NCBI RefSeq assembly: GCF_029946505.1
Contig: NZ_JARZHG010000004.1
Location: forward strand, 372,001-436,000
Direction: 5' to 3'
DNA: 64,000 bases
Source: Polyangium sp. y55x31
GTDB taxonomy: Bacteria > Myxococcota_A > Polyangia > Polyangiales > Polyangiaceae
A program made the position numbers and the translations under genes. Under the pieces are notes generated by a model. That model had not been told where the DNA came from and did no database searches. It saw only the letters and a program-made list of their open reading frames with translations. Shown piece by piece: positions 8,150-16,899 of this stretch. The number at the start of each line of letters is the position of its first letter. The first letter of the stretch is position 1.

Positions 8150-9748
8150 ATGAACATCCTGCCCGACGTCTCGGCGCGCCTCGCGCGCTTCGTGCCCACG
8201 CCCATCGACGCCGACCTCGACGCCCTCACGCCGGACGAACGCGAGGTCCTCTTGCACCTCGTCCGCGCGTCCCTGCCAATCGACGCCATTTTCCTGCGGC
8301 AATCGTTCGCCGAGGCGCCGGACCTACGCGCGGAGCTCGCGAAGGAGACGTCGCCGCTCGCGAAGGACGCGCTCGCGTATTTCGACCTCTCGGCCGGGCC
8401 GTGGGATCGGCTCGATCAAAAGCCGTTCGTGGGCGACATGCCGAGGCCCCCCGGCGCGGGGTATTACCCGGTCGACATGACGAAGGAGGAATTCGAGGCG
8501 TGGATCGCCGCGCATCCGGAGAAGGCCGACGCGCTGCGGAGCCTCTACACGCTCGTCCGGCGCGGGGAACACGGGCTCGTCACGATTCGGTATTCGACGG
8601 CGTTCCGGTCGCCCCTCGAGCCCGTCGTGGCGGAGCTCGAAATGGCCGCGGCGGCGACGAAGGACGCCGGGCTCGCGCGGTATCTCGGCGCCGTGGTGAA
8701 GGCGCTCGGGACGGACGAATATTACGAGAGTGACATCGCCTGGATGGACATGGAGAGCCGCGTGGAGGTCACGATCGGCCCCTACGAGACCTACGAGGAC
8801 CGGCTCTTCGGGTACAAGGCCGCGTTCACCTCGTTCGTGACGGTGATCGATCCGTCCGCGAGCGGCACGCTCGCGCGATTGAAGTCCGAGCTCCCGGCGA
8901 TGGAGTGGAACCTGCCGATCCCGGACGAGCACAAGAACCCGAACCGCGGCACCGATTCGCCGATTCGCGTGGCCGACCTCGTGTATTCGGCCGGCGATAC
9001 GAAGGCGGGCGTGCAGACGCTCGCGTTCAACCTGCCGAACGACGAGCGCGTCCGCGAGGCGAAGGGCAGCAAGAACGTGCTGCTCCGCAACGTGATGAAA
9101 GCCAAATTCGAGGGGATCTTGAAGCCCATCGCGGCGCGGCTCCTCGCGCCCGAGGAGCTATCGCGCCTCTCGGCGGACGCCTTCTTCCATCACACGCTCC
9201 TGCACGAGCTCTCGCACGGCCTCGGGCCGGGGCGGATCGTCGTGGACGGGACGTCGACCGAGGTGCGGCTGCGGCTGGAGGAGCTGCATTCGCCGTTCGA
9301 GGAGGCGAAGGCGGACGTGATGGGGATCTACAACATCCTCTTTTTGATGGATCGAGGCGTGCTGCCCGCCGAGTGGCGGTCGGAACTCTTCTCCACGTTC
9401 CTCGCCGGCATGTTCCGCGCGACGCGCTTCGGCATCGAGGAGGCGCACGGCAAAGGCACGGCGCTGCAGCTCCACTGGCTGATGGAGAAAGACGTGATCC
9501 GTGAAGATGCGGCGAGCGGGCTCTTCTCGATCGACCACGAAAAGATGCCGGGCGCGATCCGCGAGCTGCTGCGTGAAATTCTCCTCGTGCAGGCCCGCGG
9601 CGACAAGGAAGGCGCGCGGGCCATGCTGTCGAAATACGGCGTGATGAGCGAGCCGCTCGCGCGCGCGCTCGGAAAGCTCGGCGATATCCCGGTAGATATC
9701 CGTCCGATCTATCCGGCCGCCGACCGCCTGCTCGGCGTCACGTCATAG
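8150..9748 (+). CDS. Dipeptidyl-peptidase III-like zinc metallopeptidase (M49-type)
   Basis: 532 residues. The zinc site is visible as HELSH (His352, Glu353, His356) in LLHELSHGLGPG, and about 30 residues later comes EEAKADVMG (384-392), matching the EExxAE/D element that supplies the third zinc ligand in M49 enzymes. Family members release dipeptides from the N-terminus of oligopeptides. Eukaryotic DPP III has HEXXXH, while this has the one-residue-shorter HEXXH common in bacterial relatives. The start MNILPDVS has GCAGGAG close upstream; a longer frame begins at 8033 but is Pro-rich and crosses the inverted-repeat region. No export signal is seen, so it is probably cytoplasmic. Its end overlaps the opposite reductase gene by 6 bp. 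Confidence 0.8.
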   Translation: MNILPDVSARLARFVPTPIDADLDALTPDEREVLLHLVRASLPIDAIFLRQSFAEAPDLRAELAKETSPLAKDALAYFDLSAGPWDRLDQKPFVGDMPRPPGAGYYPVDMTKEEFEAWIAAHPEKADALRSLYTLVRRGEHGLVTIRYSTAFRSPLEPVVAELEMAAAATKDAGLARYLGAVVKALGTDEYYESDIAWMDMESRVEVTIGPYETYEDRLFGYKAAFTSFVTVIDPSASGTLARLKSELPAMEWNLPIPDEHKNPNRGTDSPIRVADLVYSAGDTKAGVQTLAFNLPNDERVREAKGSKNVLLRNVMKAKFEGILKPIAARLLAPEELSRLSADAFFHHTLLHELSHGLGPGRIVVDGTSTEVRLRLEELHSPFEEAKADVMGIYNILFLMDRGVLPAEWRSELFSTFLAGMFRATRFGIEEAHGKGTALQLHWLMEKDVIREDAASGLFSIDHEKMPGAIRELLREILLVQARGDKEGARAMLSKYGVMSEPLARALGKLGDIPVDIRPIYPAADRLLGVTS

Positions 9749-10951
9749 TTCGAGCGACGAGGGAGAGACACGGGACGCCGTCGCCTTGCGGGGCGGCGGC
9801 GGGATCTCCGGGTCGAGCGCGGCCGGATCCGCCTCCGCGGGGGGCGGCGGGATCGAGAACGGCGCATTCACGAGCGAACGCGTCCGCTCGTACAGCGCGC
9901 GGCAAAGCGCGAGCGACGGCGGCGTGCGGTTCGCGGCGAGCGCGTGCACCTCGGCCTGGATGGCCGCATTGATGGGCGTCGCGACGCCGAGCGAGAGGCC
10001 GCGGCTCGTGATTTCACCGTTCAAGAAATCCACGGCGGGCGGCCGGCCTCGCTCGATGGCGGCGAGCATCGACGAGCGCATCTTGCGGAAGCGCGTGCCC
10101 ACGGCGAGCAAAATGGCGTGCTTCGCGAAGAGCGAGGGCGAGGCGACGGCCATACGATCCGCGTCGGAGAGCGCGATCCAGTCGAGGTCGAGCGTGCCCG
10201 AGACCTTTTGCAGCTTCACGCCGGAGGCGCGCGCCACGAGCACGACCTCGGTCATGACTTCCAGCGTGAGCCGCCGAATGAAGCGATGGCGCAAGAGCGC
10301 GCCGAGCCTGTCGCCGCCGAGCGCGCCGAGCGAGGTGATCGCGCAGTTGATCGCGAGCTTCGACCAGCGCGCGCCCGCGAGGTTGTCCGTGATGATCGTC
10401 TCGCCGATCGAAGAGAGCGCCTTCGCCAGCGGATACAGCCTGTCGTCCGGCTGCCCATCCATGCGGCCGAGGACAAACCCCCCGGGGGACGTGCGTTCGT
10501 ACACGCCCGGCTCGATCATGGACGCGCCCCACGCGACCACGCCGCCGAGCACCCGATCCGGGCCCGCGATCTGCGCGAGGCGCGGCTCGCAGAGGCCGTT
10601 CTGGAACGTCACCATCGCGCCCGTCTCGGCGAGGAAGGGCAATACACCGCGGGCGGCTTCTTCCACCTGCGGCGGCTGCGTGGCGAGCAGGATGTAATCA
10701 AAAGGCTCGGTGCCCGGCGAAAGCTCCGCGATCGCCCGCCCTCGCACCGTGCCGGGGCTGTTCTCGCCGAGGACCCGCAGGCCTTTCGTATTGATCGCTT
10801 CCGCGATCCGTGCATTCGTGGTCAGCGCCGTGACGTCGTGCCCACCTGCGAACAGGTGCGCGGCCACGAGGCCACCGATACCGCCGCATCCAACGACCAG
10901 AAAGCGCGGTCCAGAGGATCGCGCGCCGCTCGAGACGCTGTCTTGGCTCAT
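9743..10951 (-). CDS. Ketopantoate reductase family oxidoreductase (PanE/ApbA-like)
   Basis: 402 residues. An N-terminal Rossmann domain shows FLVVGCGGIGGLVAAHLFAGGHDV, a GxGxxG nucleotide-binding loop, and LLATQPPQVEEAA and VTFQNGL fit the ApbA N-terminal domain. The C-terminal helical domain includes GARWSKLAINCAITSLGAL, the K...N pattern of the PanE catalytic region. PanE reduces ketopantoate to pantoate with NADPH in pantothenate synthesis. At 402 residues it is longer than typical PanE (about 300), with a Pro-rich tail (FSIPPPPAEADPAALDPEIPP), so the substrate may differ. The start at MSQDSVSSG follows family length better than the upstream start at 11002. It lies tail to tail with the peptidase gene. 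Confidence 0.82.
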   Translation of the reverse strand: MSQDSVSSGARSSGPRFLVVGCGGIGGLVAAHLFAGGHDVTALTTNARIAEAINTKGLRVLGENSPGTVRGRAIAELSPGTEPFDYILLATQPPQVEEAARGVLPFLAETGAMVTFQNGLCEPRLAQIAGPDRVLGGVVAWGASMIEPGVYERTSPGGFVLGRMDGQPDDRLYPLAKALSSIGETIITDNLAGARWSKLAINCAITSLGALGGDRLGALLRHRFIRRLTLEVMTEVVLVARASGVKLQKVSGTLDLDWIALSDADRMAVASPSLFAKHAILLAVGTRFRKMRSSMLAAIERGRPPAVDFLNGEITSRGLSLGVATPINAAIQAEVHALAANRTPPSLALCRALYERTRSLVNAPFSIPPPPAEADPAALDPEIPPPPRKATASRVSPSSLEL

Positions 10952-11014
10952 GGGACGATCGATTCTACATCCAATCGAACAGCGCGCGAGCCCATTCCGC
11001 AATGCCGCAGCGCA

Positions 11015-11965
11015 TTATTGCTTCGGGACGAGGACCTCGAGGGCGCCGGGCACCATCTCGATCTCCAAAGGCAAGCGGCCGAGCGGCTCGCCGTCGACAT
11101 CGAGGAGGAAACGGTCCGCGACGTCCTTGTTCAAAAGTTCCAATTGGATGCGCTCGCATCGGTAGTGCTTCACGTCGAGCGAGTGCACGTGCGTGCCGGT
11201 GTACATGCGCGAGGAGACCGCAAAAAAGCGCAGGCGCGAGGCGGCGCCGAGGTCGACGACGTCGAAGAGCCCGTCGTCCGGGTGCGCCATCGGCGCGACC
11301 TGCATGCCGCTGCCGAAGTACCGGCCGTTGCAGATCGCCATGCAGCGCGTCTCGATCGTCTCCTCGCGCGAGCCGTCCTCCCGCCATATCGTGCATTTGA
11401 CGCGGCCCACGACGCTCCGCGCGAGGCCTTTCACCGAGGACGTGAAATACGCCATCGTGCCGCCGAGCGTACGCGTCGACTCGGCCACGAGCTGATCCAC
11501 GAGCCCGCTCATGCCGACGGAGAGGATGTTCACGAAGAAAGAACTTTTCCGCTCCCCCGTGTGCGTCGCGTAGGAGAATCGGCCGATGTCGACCGCGCGC
11601 GTCTTGCCCTCGGCGATGGCCTCGCAATAACGGTCGAGGCGGTTCTCGAAGCCGAGCGTGCGCCGGTAGTCGCCGCCCGTGCCTGCGCCGATGATGCCGA
11701 GCTGCGGGGGCTTCTTGCCCGCGTCGCGCGCCTCCATGAGCCCGCAGACGACCTCGTGGATCGAGCCGTCGCCGCCGACCGCGACCACCATCGCCCGCCC
11801 CTCGTTCGCCGCGTCGCGCGCGATGTCGACCGCGTGCCGCGATCGTTCGGTGAACGCGACGTCGAAGTGCCCGAGGTGACGCTCGATCGGGCCGCGCATC
11901 TTCTCGAAGAGTGCGCCCGTCTTCCCTCCCGCCGACCGGGGGTTCACGATGAGAAGCGGCTTCAT
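11015..11965 (-). CDS. Diacylglycerol kinase-family lipid kinase
   Basis: 316 residues. The DAGK catalytic domain is at the N-terminus: LLIVNPRSAGGKTG (phosphate-binding), VVAVGGDGSIHEVVCGL (the GGDG ATP loop) and LGIIGAGTGGDYRRTLG, which corresponds to the GTGNDFAR motif with Asp-Tyr after the Gly pair. The C-terminal domain has PDDGLFDVVDLG and ends with DGEPLGRLPLEIEMVPGALEVLVP, the usual two-domain DgkB/YegS layout. These enzymes phosphorylate diacylglycerol or related lipids in the inner leaflet. The start at MKPLLIVNP is chosen over two earlier Met codons because the family begins right before the NPR motif. Divergent from lpxC with 146 bp between. Confidence 0.88.
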   Translation of the reverse strand: MKPLLIVNPRSAGGKTGALFEKMRGPIERHLGHFDVAFTERSRHAVDIARDAANEGRAMVVAVGGDGSIHEVVCGLMEARDAGKKPPQLGIIGAGTGGDYRRTLGFENRLDRYCEAIAEGKTRAVDIGRFSYATHTGERKSSFFVNILSVGMSGLVDQLVAESTRTLGGTMAYFTSSVKGLARSVVGRVKCTIWREDGSREETIETRCMAICNGRYFGSGMQVAPMAHPDDGLFDVVDLGAASRLRFFAVSSRMYTGTHVHSLDVKHYRCERIQLELLNKDVADRFLLDVDGEPLGRLPLEIEMVPGALEVLVPKQ

Positions 11966-12038
11966 CGACCTAACCCTTGCCATGACATGCCAGCGCGCCA
12001 CAAGATCGAACCGGCCTCTTTCTCACTCCCGAGCGCGC

Positions 12039-12056
12039 CGCGAAATGTTTTTCGCG
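12039..12056. promoter_or_regulatory. Inverted repeat between divergent lipid kinase and lpxC genes
   Basis: CGCGAAA and TTTCGCG are perfect 7-bp arms around TGTT. The position in a 146-bp divergent gap suits an operator for either gene. No -35/-10 pair could be placed with confidence around it. Confidence 0.35.
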
Positions 12057-12111
12057 CCTCCTCTCCGAGGTCGATGACCACGCCGAAGACCGGAGCCCTC
12101 ACGAACGAACA

Positions 12112-12945
12112 ATGGTCGAAAAGCGAAAAACCGTAGCCGAGGACGTGGTGCTCGCGGGGCGAGGCCTGCACACGGGCGCGCACGTGGAAGCGCGAATCCG
12201 CCCCGTCGCGGCAGGCGAAGGGCGCTTTTTCGTGCGGAAGGATTTGCCGGACGCGCCGGTGATCCGGGCCCGCGCGGCGTTCGTCGTCGATACGACGCGG
12301 TCGACGACGCTCGGCAATGGGGCGGCAGAGGTACGGACGCCGGAGCATTTGCTGGCGGCGCTCGCGGGGATGGGCGTGGACGACGCGTGTATCGAGCTCA
12401 CGGGGCCCGAGGTGCCGATCCTCGACGGCTCGGCGCTGCCGTGGGCCGAGGCGATCGCGCGGGTCGGGCTCTCGGCGGCGTATGCGCCGCGGCTGCAAAC
12501 GATTCTGGAGGCGCCGATCTGGGTGCCGTCGAGCGGCGACGCGTTCGTCGCGGCGATCCCCTCGCCGGATTTACGTTTCTCTTGTGGAATCGCGTTCGAG
12601 GCAGCGCCGATCGGCGAGCAATGGGCGTCGCTCGTGGCGTCGCCCGAGCGATTCCTCGCGCAGGTGGCGCCGGCGCGGACGTTCGGGGTGGTCTCCGACG
12701 TCGAGGTGATGCGGGCGCGGGGGCTCCTCGCGGGGGCGAGCCTCGATTCGGCCATCGTCTGCGACGAGGCGAAATGGCTGAACGGGCCGCTGCGCTTCCC
12801 GGACGAGCCAGCGCGCCACAAACTCCTGGATTTCGTGGGAGATCTTTCGCTCCTGGATCCGCTGCCGCGGGCGCATTACCTCGCGTTCAAGGCGGGGCAC
12901 GCGCTCCACGTGCGGCTGGCGAGGCGGCTCTCCGAAGGCGGGTAG
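12112..12945 (+). CDS. lpxC: UDP-3-O-acyl-N-acetylglucosamine deacetylase
   Basis: 277 residues, slightly shorter than the usual 300. LpxC carries out the committed, zinc-dependent deacetylation step of lipid A synthesis in the cytoplasm. Visible motifs: LAGRGLHTG at the start, TPEHLLAALAGMGVDDA (zinc His), GPEVPILDGSA, the VAPARTFG loop, and PDEPARHKLLDFVGDLSLL, where HKxxDxxGD provides His and Asp zinc ligands. The FKAGHALHVRL segment supplies the late catalytic His. The presence of this gene implies LPS and thus a Gram-negative cell envelope. It stands away from the ftsZ region where many proteobacteria keep it. The next gene on the same strand begins 81 bp on. Confidence 0.93.
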   Translation: MVEKRKTVAEDVVLAGRGLHTGAHVEARIRPVAAGEGRFFVRKDLPDAPVIRARAAFVVDTTRSTTLGNGAAEVRTPEHLLAALAGMGVDDACIELTGPEVPILDGSALPWAEAIARVGLSAAYAPRLQTILEAPIWVPSSGDAFVAAIPSPDLRFSCGIAFEAAPIGEQWASLVASPERFLAQVAPARTFGVVSDVEVMRARGLLAGASLDSAIVCDEAKWLNGPLRFPDEPARHKLLDFVGDLSLLDPLPRAHYLAFKAGHALHVRLARRLSEGG

Positions 12946-13026
12946 CCGACCCCCGCGTCCTTCCCGGTCCGCGAATTCGTCATTTCCCGATGGATTCGCC
13001 CTCGCGGCCGTGTTCTCCTCGACGCC

Positions 13027-14946
13027 ATGCGTCACACGAGTTTCGCTCTTCTTTTTGCGGCCACGCTGCTCGGCTGCTCGCTCGATTCGCAGCCGGCCCC
13101 TCCCACCACGAATCCGGACGCGGGTAGCGGCGGCGGAAACGACGCCGGGCCCGAGCCGATGGACGCGGGGCCCGATGCCCCGGCCGACGCGGAGCCTCCG
13201 CCGGATCCGGTGCCGCCCACGATGTTCGTGCCGACCGCCGCCGGGAAGGGCGGCGCCGCGGCCACGGTGGATCACCGCGGGACGTGGGCCGCGATCGAGG
13301 CGCTGAAAGCCGGCGGCAATGCGGTCGACGCGGCGGTCGCCGCGGCCGCAATGCTCGGCGTGACCGATCCATTCTCGTGCGGCGTCGGCGGCGGCGGGTT
13401 CATGCTCGTATGGCTCGCGGACAAGAAGCAGGCCGTGGTGATCGATCACCGCGAGACGACGCCGCAAGGAATGAAGCACACGGCGTATTACGAGAACGGC
13501 GCGCCCATTGCATTCAACGATCTGCTCACGAGTGGCCTGTCCGTCGGCGTGCCGGGCACGCTGCGCGGCTGGGACGAGGCGCTGCGTCGTTATGGAAAAC
13601 TCTCGCTCGCCGACGCGCTGAAGCTCGCCACGTTCGTGGCCAAGAAGGGTTTTGATGTCGACGCGACCTTCTTCGATCAGACGACGCGCAACATCGATCG
13701 TTTTCGGCAGATCCAGAGCACCCGCGCGCTCTTCTTGAACGCGGCCGGGGATCCCTTCCCCGTCGGCGCGATCTTCACGAACCCGGACCTCGCCGCGACG
13801 TACGAGCTCATCGCGAAGAATGGTCCGGCCGTGTTCTACGACGGCGACATCGGCAAAGACATCGTCGCGACCGTGACGAACCCGCCGTTCACCGCGGATG
13901 CGACGATCGTCTCTCGACCGGGCTTCATGGCCCTCACGGACCTCGCGGCCTACGAGGCGCGCGTGCGCCCGGCCGTGCAAACGAGTTATCGCGGGCTCAC
14001 GATCCTCGGGGTCGGATTGCCGTCGAGCGGCGGGCTCACCGCGGGCATGACGCTGAACCTGCTCGAAGGATTCGATCCGACCTCGATCAGCAAAGCGGAC
14101 TTTTTGCATTTGTGGCTCGAAGCTTCGCGCCTCACGTATGCGGATCGAAATACCTTCATGGGGGATCCCGAATACGTGAACGTGCCCGTGGAGGGAATGC
14201 TCTCGGCGGCGTACACGGCCGAGCGGCGGGCCCTCATCGACCCGGCGACGGCCTCCGTCGAGGCCAAACCCGCGGGCAATCCGTTCGCGCATCAGGTGGA
14301 CCCGAGCGGCGCGAAGCCGAAGCCGCCGGCCTGGGTGTATGCGGGGGAGTCGCCCGCCGATCTCGATCCGGAGACGACGCACATCACGGTGGCGGATTCG
14401 TTCGGGAACCTGGTCTCGTATACCTGCACGATCGAATACGAGGGCGGCAACGGCATGGTCGTGCCGGGGCGCGGGTTCTTGCTGAACAACGAGCTCACCG
14501 ATTTCAACGTGCCCCCGACGCCGGACACGCCGCACCCGAACGTGCTCGAACCGGGCAAGCGGCCGCGCAGCAGCATGAGCCCGACGATCGTGCTTTCGAA
14601 CGGCGCGCCCGTGCTCGCGCTCGGCTCGCCCGGCGGCGCGACGATCATCACGACGGTGATGCAGATCCTCGTGAACCACCTCGATTTCAAGATGCCGATC
14701 GACGAGGCGCTGGCCGCGCCGCGCGTGTCGCAACGAAACGCGCCGAATGCCACGAGTAGCGCCGAGCCGCTCTTCATGAGCTCGCCCGAGGCGACGGCGC
14801 TCCAGGCCAAGGGCCACGCGTTCTCCGACGCGGGCCTGATCGGCGCGGCGACGGCGATTCGATTGAACGGGGATGGTACGATGACCGCCGTCGCGGAGCC
14901 GGTGCGCCGCAATGGCGGGAGCGCGATGGTGGTGGAGCCGAAATAG
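13027..14946 (+). CDS. ggt: Gamma-glutamyltransferase, lipoprotein form
   Basis: 639 residues. The N-terminus MRHTSFALLFAATLLGCSL is a lipoprotein signal with lipobox LLGC (Cys17), followed by an Asp/Pro/Gly-rich linker of about 55 residues. Then the GGT fold begins (GKGGAAATVDHRGTWAAIEALKAGGNAVDAAV in pieces). The autoprocessing site PETTHITVADSFGNL places the new N-terminal nucleophile at Thr450, and ALGSPGGATIITTV is the GSPGG oxyanion element. GGT cleaves and transfers the gamma-glutamyl group of glutathione and similar peptides and is normally periplasmic; the lipid anchor suggests attachment to the outer membrane or periplasmic face. Two subunits of about 450 and 190 residues are expected after self-cleavage. 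Confidence 0.92.
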   Translation: MRHTSFALLFAATLLGCSLDSQPAPPTTNPDAGSGGGNDAGPEPMDAGPDAPADAEPPPDPVPPTMFVPTAAGKGGAAATVDHRGTWAAIEALKAGGNAVDAAVAAAAMLGVTDPFSCGVGGGGFMLVWLADKKQAVVIDHRETTPQGMKHTAYYENGAPIAFNDLLTSGLSVGVPGTLRGWDEALRRYGKLSLADALKLATFVAKKGFDVDATFFDQTTRNIDRFRQIQSTRALFLNAAGDPFPVGAIFTNPDLAATYELIAKNGPAVFYDGDIGKDIVATVTNPPFTADATIVSRPGFMALTDLAAYEARVRPAVQTSYRGLTILGVGLPSSGGLTAGMTLNLLEGFDPTSISKADFLHLWLEASRLTYADRNTFMGDPEYVNVPVEGMLSAAYTAERRALIDPATASVEAKPAGNPFAHQVDPSGAKPKPPAWVYAGESPADLDPETTHITVADSFGNLVSYTCTIEYEGGNGMVVPGRGFLLNNELTDFNVPPTPDTPHPNVLEPGKRPRSSMSPTIVLSNGAPVLALGSPGGATIITTVMQILVNHLDFKMPIDEALAAPRVSQRNAPNATSSAEPLFMSSPEATALQAKGHAFSDAGLIGAATAIRLNGDGTMTAVAEPVRRNGGSAMVVEPK

Positions 14947-14954
14947 GAACGGAA

Positions 14955-15000
14955 GAACCTTCACCCCTGCCCCTCTCCCGCCCGGCGGGAGAGGGGATGG
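14955..15000. repeat. Dispersed GC-rich hairpin element, copy 1
   Basis: CCCCTCTCCCGCC (14970-14982) and GGCGGGAGAGGGG (14984-14996) are perfect 13-bp arms, preceded by CCTTCACCCCTG. It lies in the 57-bp gap between the convergent gamma-glutamyltransferase and helical-repeat genes, so it may terminate both transcripts. A related copy lies at 53930-53969. Confidence 0.65.
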
Positions 15001-15003
15001 GAA

Positions 15004-15660
15004 TCAGGCCTCGGGATCCCGCAAAAGATACCCCGCCATTTCGTCGATCAGCGGGATCGCATCCGGCTCGTGCGCCTCGGCGACCTTGCGGGCCGCTTCG
15101 AGCGCGCGTTTCGCCGTCTTCACGTCGTCCGTCGCCACGCAGAGCTGCGTCGTCGCGAGCAGCACGGGCAGGAGCGCCGCCGGATCCTCGGCCTGCTCGG
15201 CGGCCACGCGGGCGCGCGGCAAGAGCTCGCGCGCGCCTTCGATGTCGCCCACGGAGAGCGCCGCGACGATCTTGTTCGAGAAGAGCACGGCGCGCTGGGC
15301 CGGATCCTCGGTTTGTCGCTCCAGATCGTCGGCCGATATCGACGCGAGCTGCTCCATCTCGAACGCCTGCGCGAGCCCGGCCCGCAGCCGCCCGAGGCCC
15401 TCGACGTGCGCGGGCAGGTTCGCCGCCTCGGCGTCCTTTTGCGCCTGATCGAGCACCACGAGCGCCTCCTCCCCGCGGCCGAGGCTCGCGAGGGCCCGCG
15501 CTTCGAGCGCACGCGAAGGCGCGAGCAGGTCGGGAATTCCCGAAAGCGACGGCTGGAGCGCCTTCACGCGCCGGAGCGCCTCCTCGAATTGCCCCGCGCC
15601 GAGCTCGCTCGCGGCGAGCGACAGGACGCTGCGCGGATCGTCGATCCCTTCCTCGGTCAT
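15004..15660 (-). CDS. Helical-repeat (TPR-like) protein
   Basis: 218 residues, no signal or membrane segment. The sequence is almost wholly helical with Ala/Leu-rich paired helices (LGAGQFEEALRRVKALQPSL, ALASLGRGEEALVVLDQAQK, AALSVGDIEGARELLPRAR, ATDDVKTAKRALEAARKVA). The GxxEEAL pattern is that of tetratricopeptide repeats, so it likely acts as a protein-binding scaffold. The ATG at 15660 has AGAAAGG 6 nt upstream. It follows a lipoprotein gene by 20 bp and is probably the last gene of a run that includes the encapsulin genes. The partner is unknown. Confidence 0.65.
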   Translation of the reverse strand: MTEEGIDDPRSVLSLAASELGAGQFEEALRRVKALQPSLSGIPDLLAPSRALEARALASLGRGEEALVVLDQAQKDAEAANLPAHVEGLGRLRAGLAQAFEMEQLASISADDLERQTEDPAQRAVLFSNKIVAALSVGDIEGARELLPRARVAAEQAEDPAALLPVLLATTQLCVATDDVKTAKRALEAARKVAEAHEPDAIPLIDEMAGYLLRDPEA

Positions 15661-15680
15661 GACAAACCTTTCTCGCGCCC

Positions 15681-16010
15681 TCAGCGCTCTTCCTTCGGCC
15701 GCTTGTCCGGCGGCAGGTAATGGGCCCCGAATCCCTTCTTTTCGAGCCAGGCCGAGAGCAGCTCGCGCCGCTTCGGCTCCTCGAGCCCCGATTCTTCGAG
15801 GCCGAGATCGACGGCGATGCTCGCCACGAGCGAGCAACGATGCTCCCCCGGCGAGAGCTTCGCCTTCTCCGTCTCCTCCTTGCATACCCGGAAGACCGCC
15901 TCGTAATTTTCGAGCGTGCCCTTGGCCTTCGCTTCCTTCGAGCAGCCGAGGGCCACGAGGGGCAAGGCGAGTATGAGCGCGGCATAGGCGCGCAGGGAGG
16001 GGTTTTTCAT
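15681..16010 (-). CDS. Lipoprotein of unknown function
   Basis: 109 residues. MKNPSLRAYAALILALPLVALGCSKEA is a lipoprotein signal with lipobox ALGC (Cys23). The mature part is charged and helical, with three Cys including VCKEETEK and EHRCSLVASIAVDLG, and ends Lys/Arg/Pro-rich. No domain is recognised. It is followed 20 bp later by the TPR-like gene and preceded 76 bp by the encapsulin gene, all on one strand. The start at MKNPSL is preferred because the longer frame from 16067 has no hydrophobic start. Confidence 0.65.
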   Translation of the reverse strand: MKNPSLRAYAALILALPLVALGCSKEAKAKGTLENYEAVFRVCKEETEKAKLSPGEHRCSLVASIAVDLGLEESGLEEPKRRELLSAWLEKKGFGAHYLPPDKRPKEER

Positions 16011-16086
16011 GAGGCCGGTGTTCCTGCCGTTCGGGCGGCAGGGCACCGTACACGAGGGCGAGGGCAAACGGAAGGGCGGGCGGGAT

Positions 16087-16896
16087 CTAGCCGCGGCGCA
16101 GGACGATGGCCGCCTGCGGCTCGAGGACGCGGAACGTGAACGACTCGGTCAAGAAGAGCTCGACCCGCTGTTTTTCATGGTACGCATAACCGATCGAGAG
16201 GTCCTGCCCGACCGTCAGCTCGAAATCGCCGCCGCGCACGGAGAGCAGCACCGCGCCGGAGAGCGCAGGCGCCCACACGACCGGGTGATCGATGATCTGT
16301 CGCTCGATGCGCTTCAAGATCGGATACCCGTCGTCCGAGCCCGCCGCGAGCTCGTCGTATTCACGCGAGCCCGCCACGAGCACGTACGGACCCGTGACGC
16401 CGGCCGACCGGAGGACCTCCTTCGCCTGCACCACCGCGGCCGGGAACGCCGTGACCGCCGGGATGCGCACGGGCGGATGCGGGCTCTTCTGGACGATGCC
16501 GGGAATGTCGCCCTCGGCATAACCATGAAAAACGGCGCCGTCCTCGACCCGCGCGATGCGCTCGGCCGCCTGCACCACCGCAGACATGTCGAGGTCGACC
16601 GCGCCGCGCGCCGCCGCGTCGAGGTCCGCGAGGTCGAGCACGATCGGCGTGCGCAGCTCGAGGAGCGGCTGCGACATGCGCTGTCCAATGGTCACGCCCG
16701 GAACGGGCCCTTCGCCGAGCAGGCGGAGCCGGCCCGTATTGACCGAGGCATATCCCCAGCCGAACGGACCGCGGAAATCGACGAGCTTTCGCGCCGCGAG
16801 GCTCAACTGGAGCACGCGCCGCGCCTCCGCGTCGATGAGCGCGAACGCCTCGGGCAGGATCGGAGCGAGGTCACGACGGAGCAGATCCAGGGCCAC
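16087..16896 (-). CDS. Family 1 encapsulin nanocompartment shell protein
   Basis: 269 residues, the usual length. Encapsulins have the HK97 phage-capsid fold and assemble into closed icosahedral shells that enclose cargo enzymes. Recognisable family features: the N-terminal LDLLRRDLAPILPEAFALIDAEA helix region (in pieces DLLRRDLAPIL and FALIDAEARRVL), ARKLVDFRGPFGWGYASVNTG, VFHGYAEGDIPGI, and the C-terminal SIGYAYHEKQRVELFLTES ending FTFRVLEPQAAIVLR, which is a hallmark of the family. The GTG start has GGGGAGG 6 nt upstream; that site lies within the last codons of the ferritin gene, only 3 bp away. The adjoining cargo gene shows this compartment stores iron. Confidence 0.95.
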   Translation of the reverse strand: MALDLLRRDLAPILPEAFALIDAEARRVLQLSLAARKLVDFRGPFGWGYASVNTGRLRLLGEGPVPGVTIGQRMSQPLLELRTPIVLDLADLDAAARGAVDLDMSAVVQAAERIARVEDGAVFHGYAEGDIPGIVQKSPHPPVRIPAVTAFPAAVVQAKEVLRSAGVTGPYVLVAGSREYDELAAGSDDGYPILKRIERQIIDHPVVWAPALSGAVLLSVRGGDFELTVGQDLSIGYAYHEKQRVELFLTESFTFRVLEPQAAIVLRRG

Positions 16897-16899
16897 GAT

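Noticed and set aside
12571-14964. Long minus-strand open frame of about 800 codons
   Set aside because: It is antisense to lpxC and the gamma-glutamyltransferase gene, both with catalytic motifs in place; the translation is rich in Arg and His without any domain.
16087-16896. Phage capsid or bacteriocin (linocin) gene
   Set aside because: The HK97-like fold explains the resemblance, but the adjacent encapsulated ferritin with a loading peptide and the FTFRVLEP ending identify an encapsulin.
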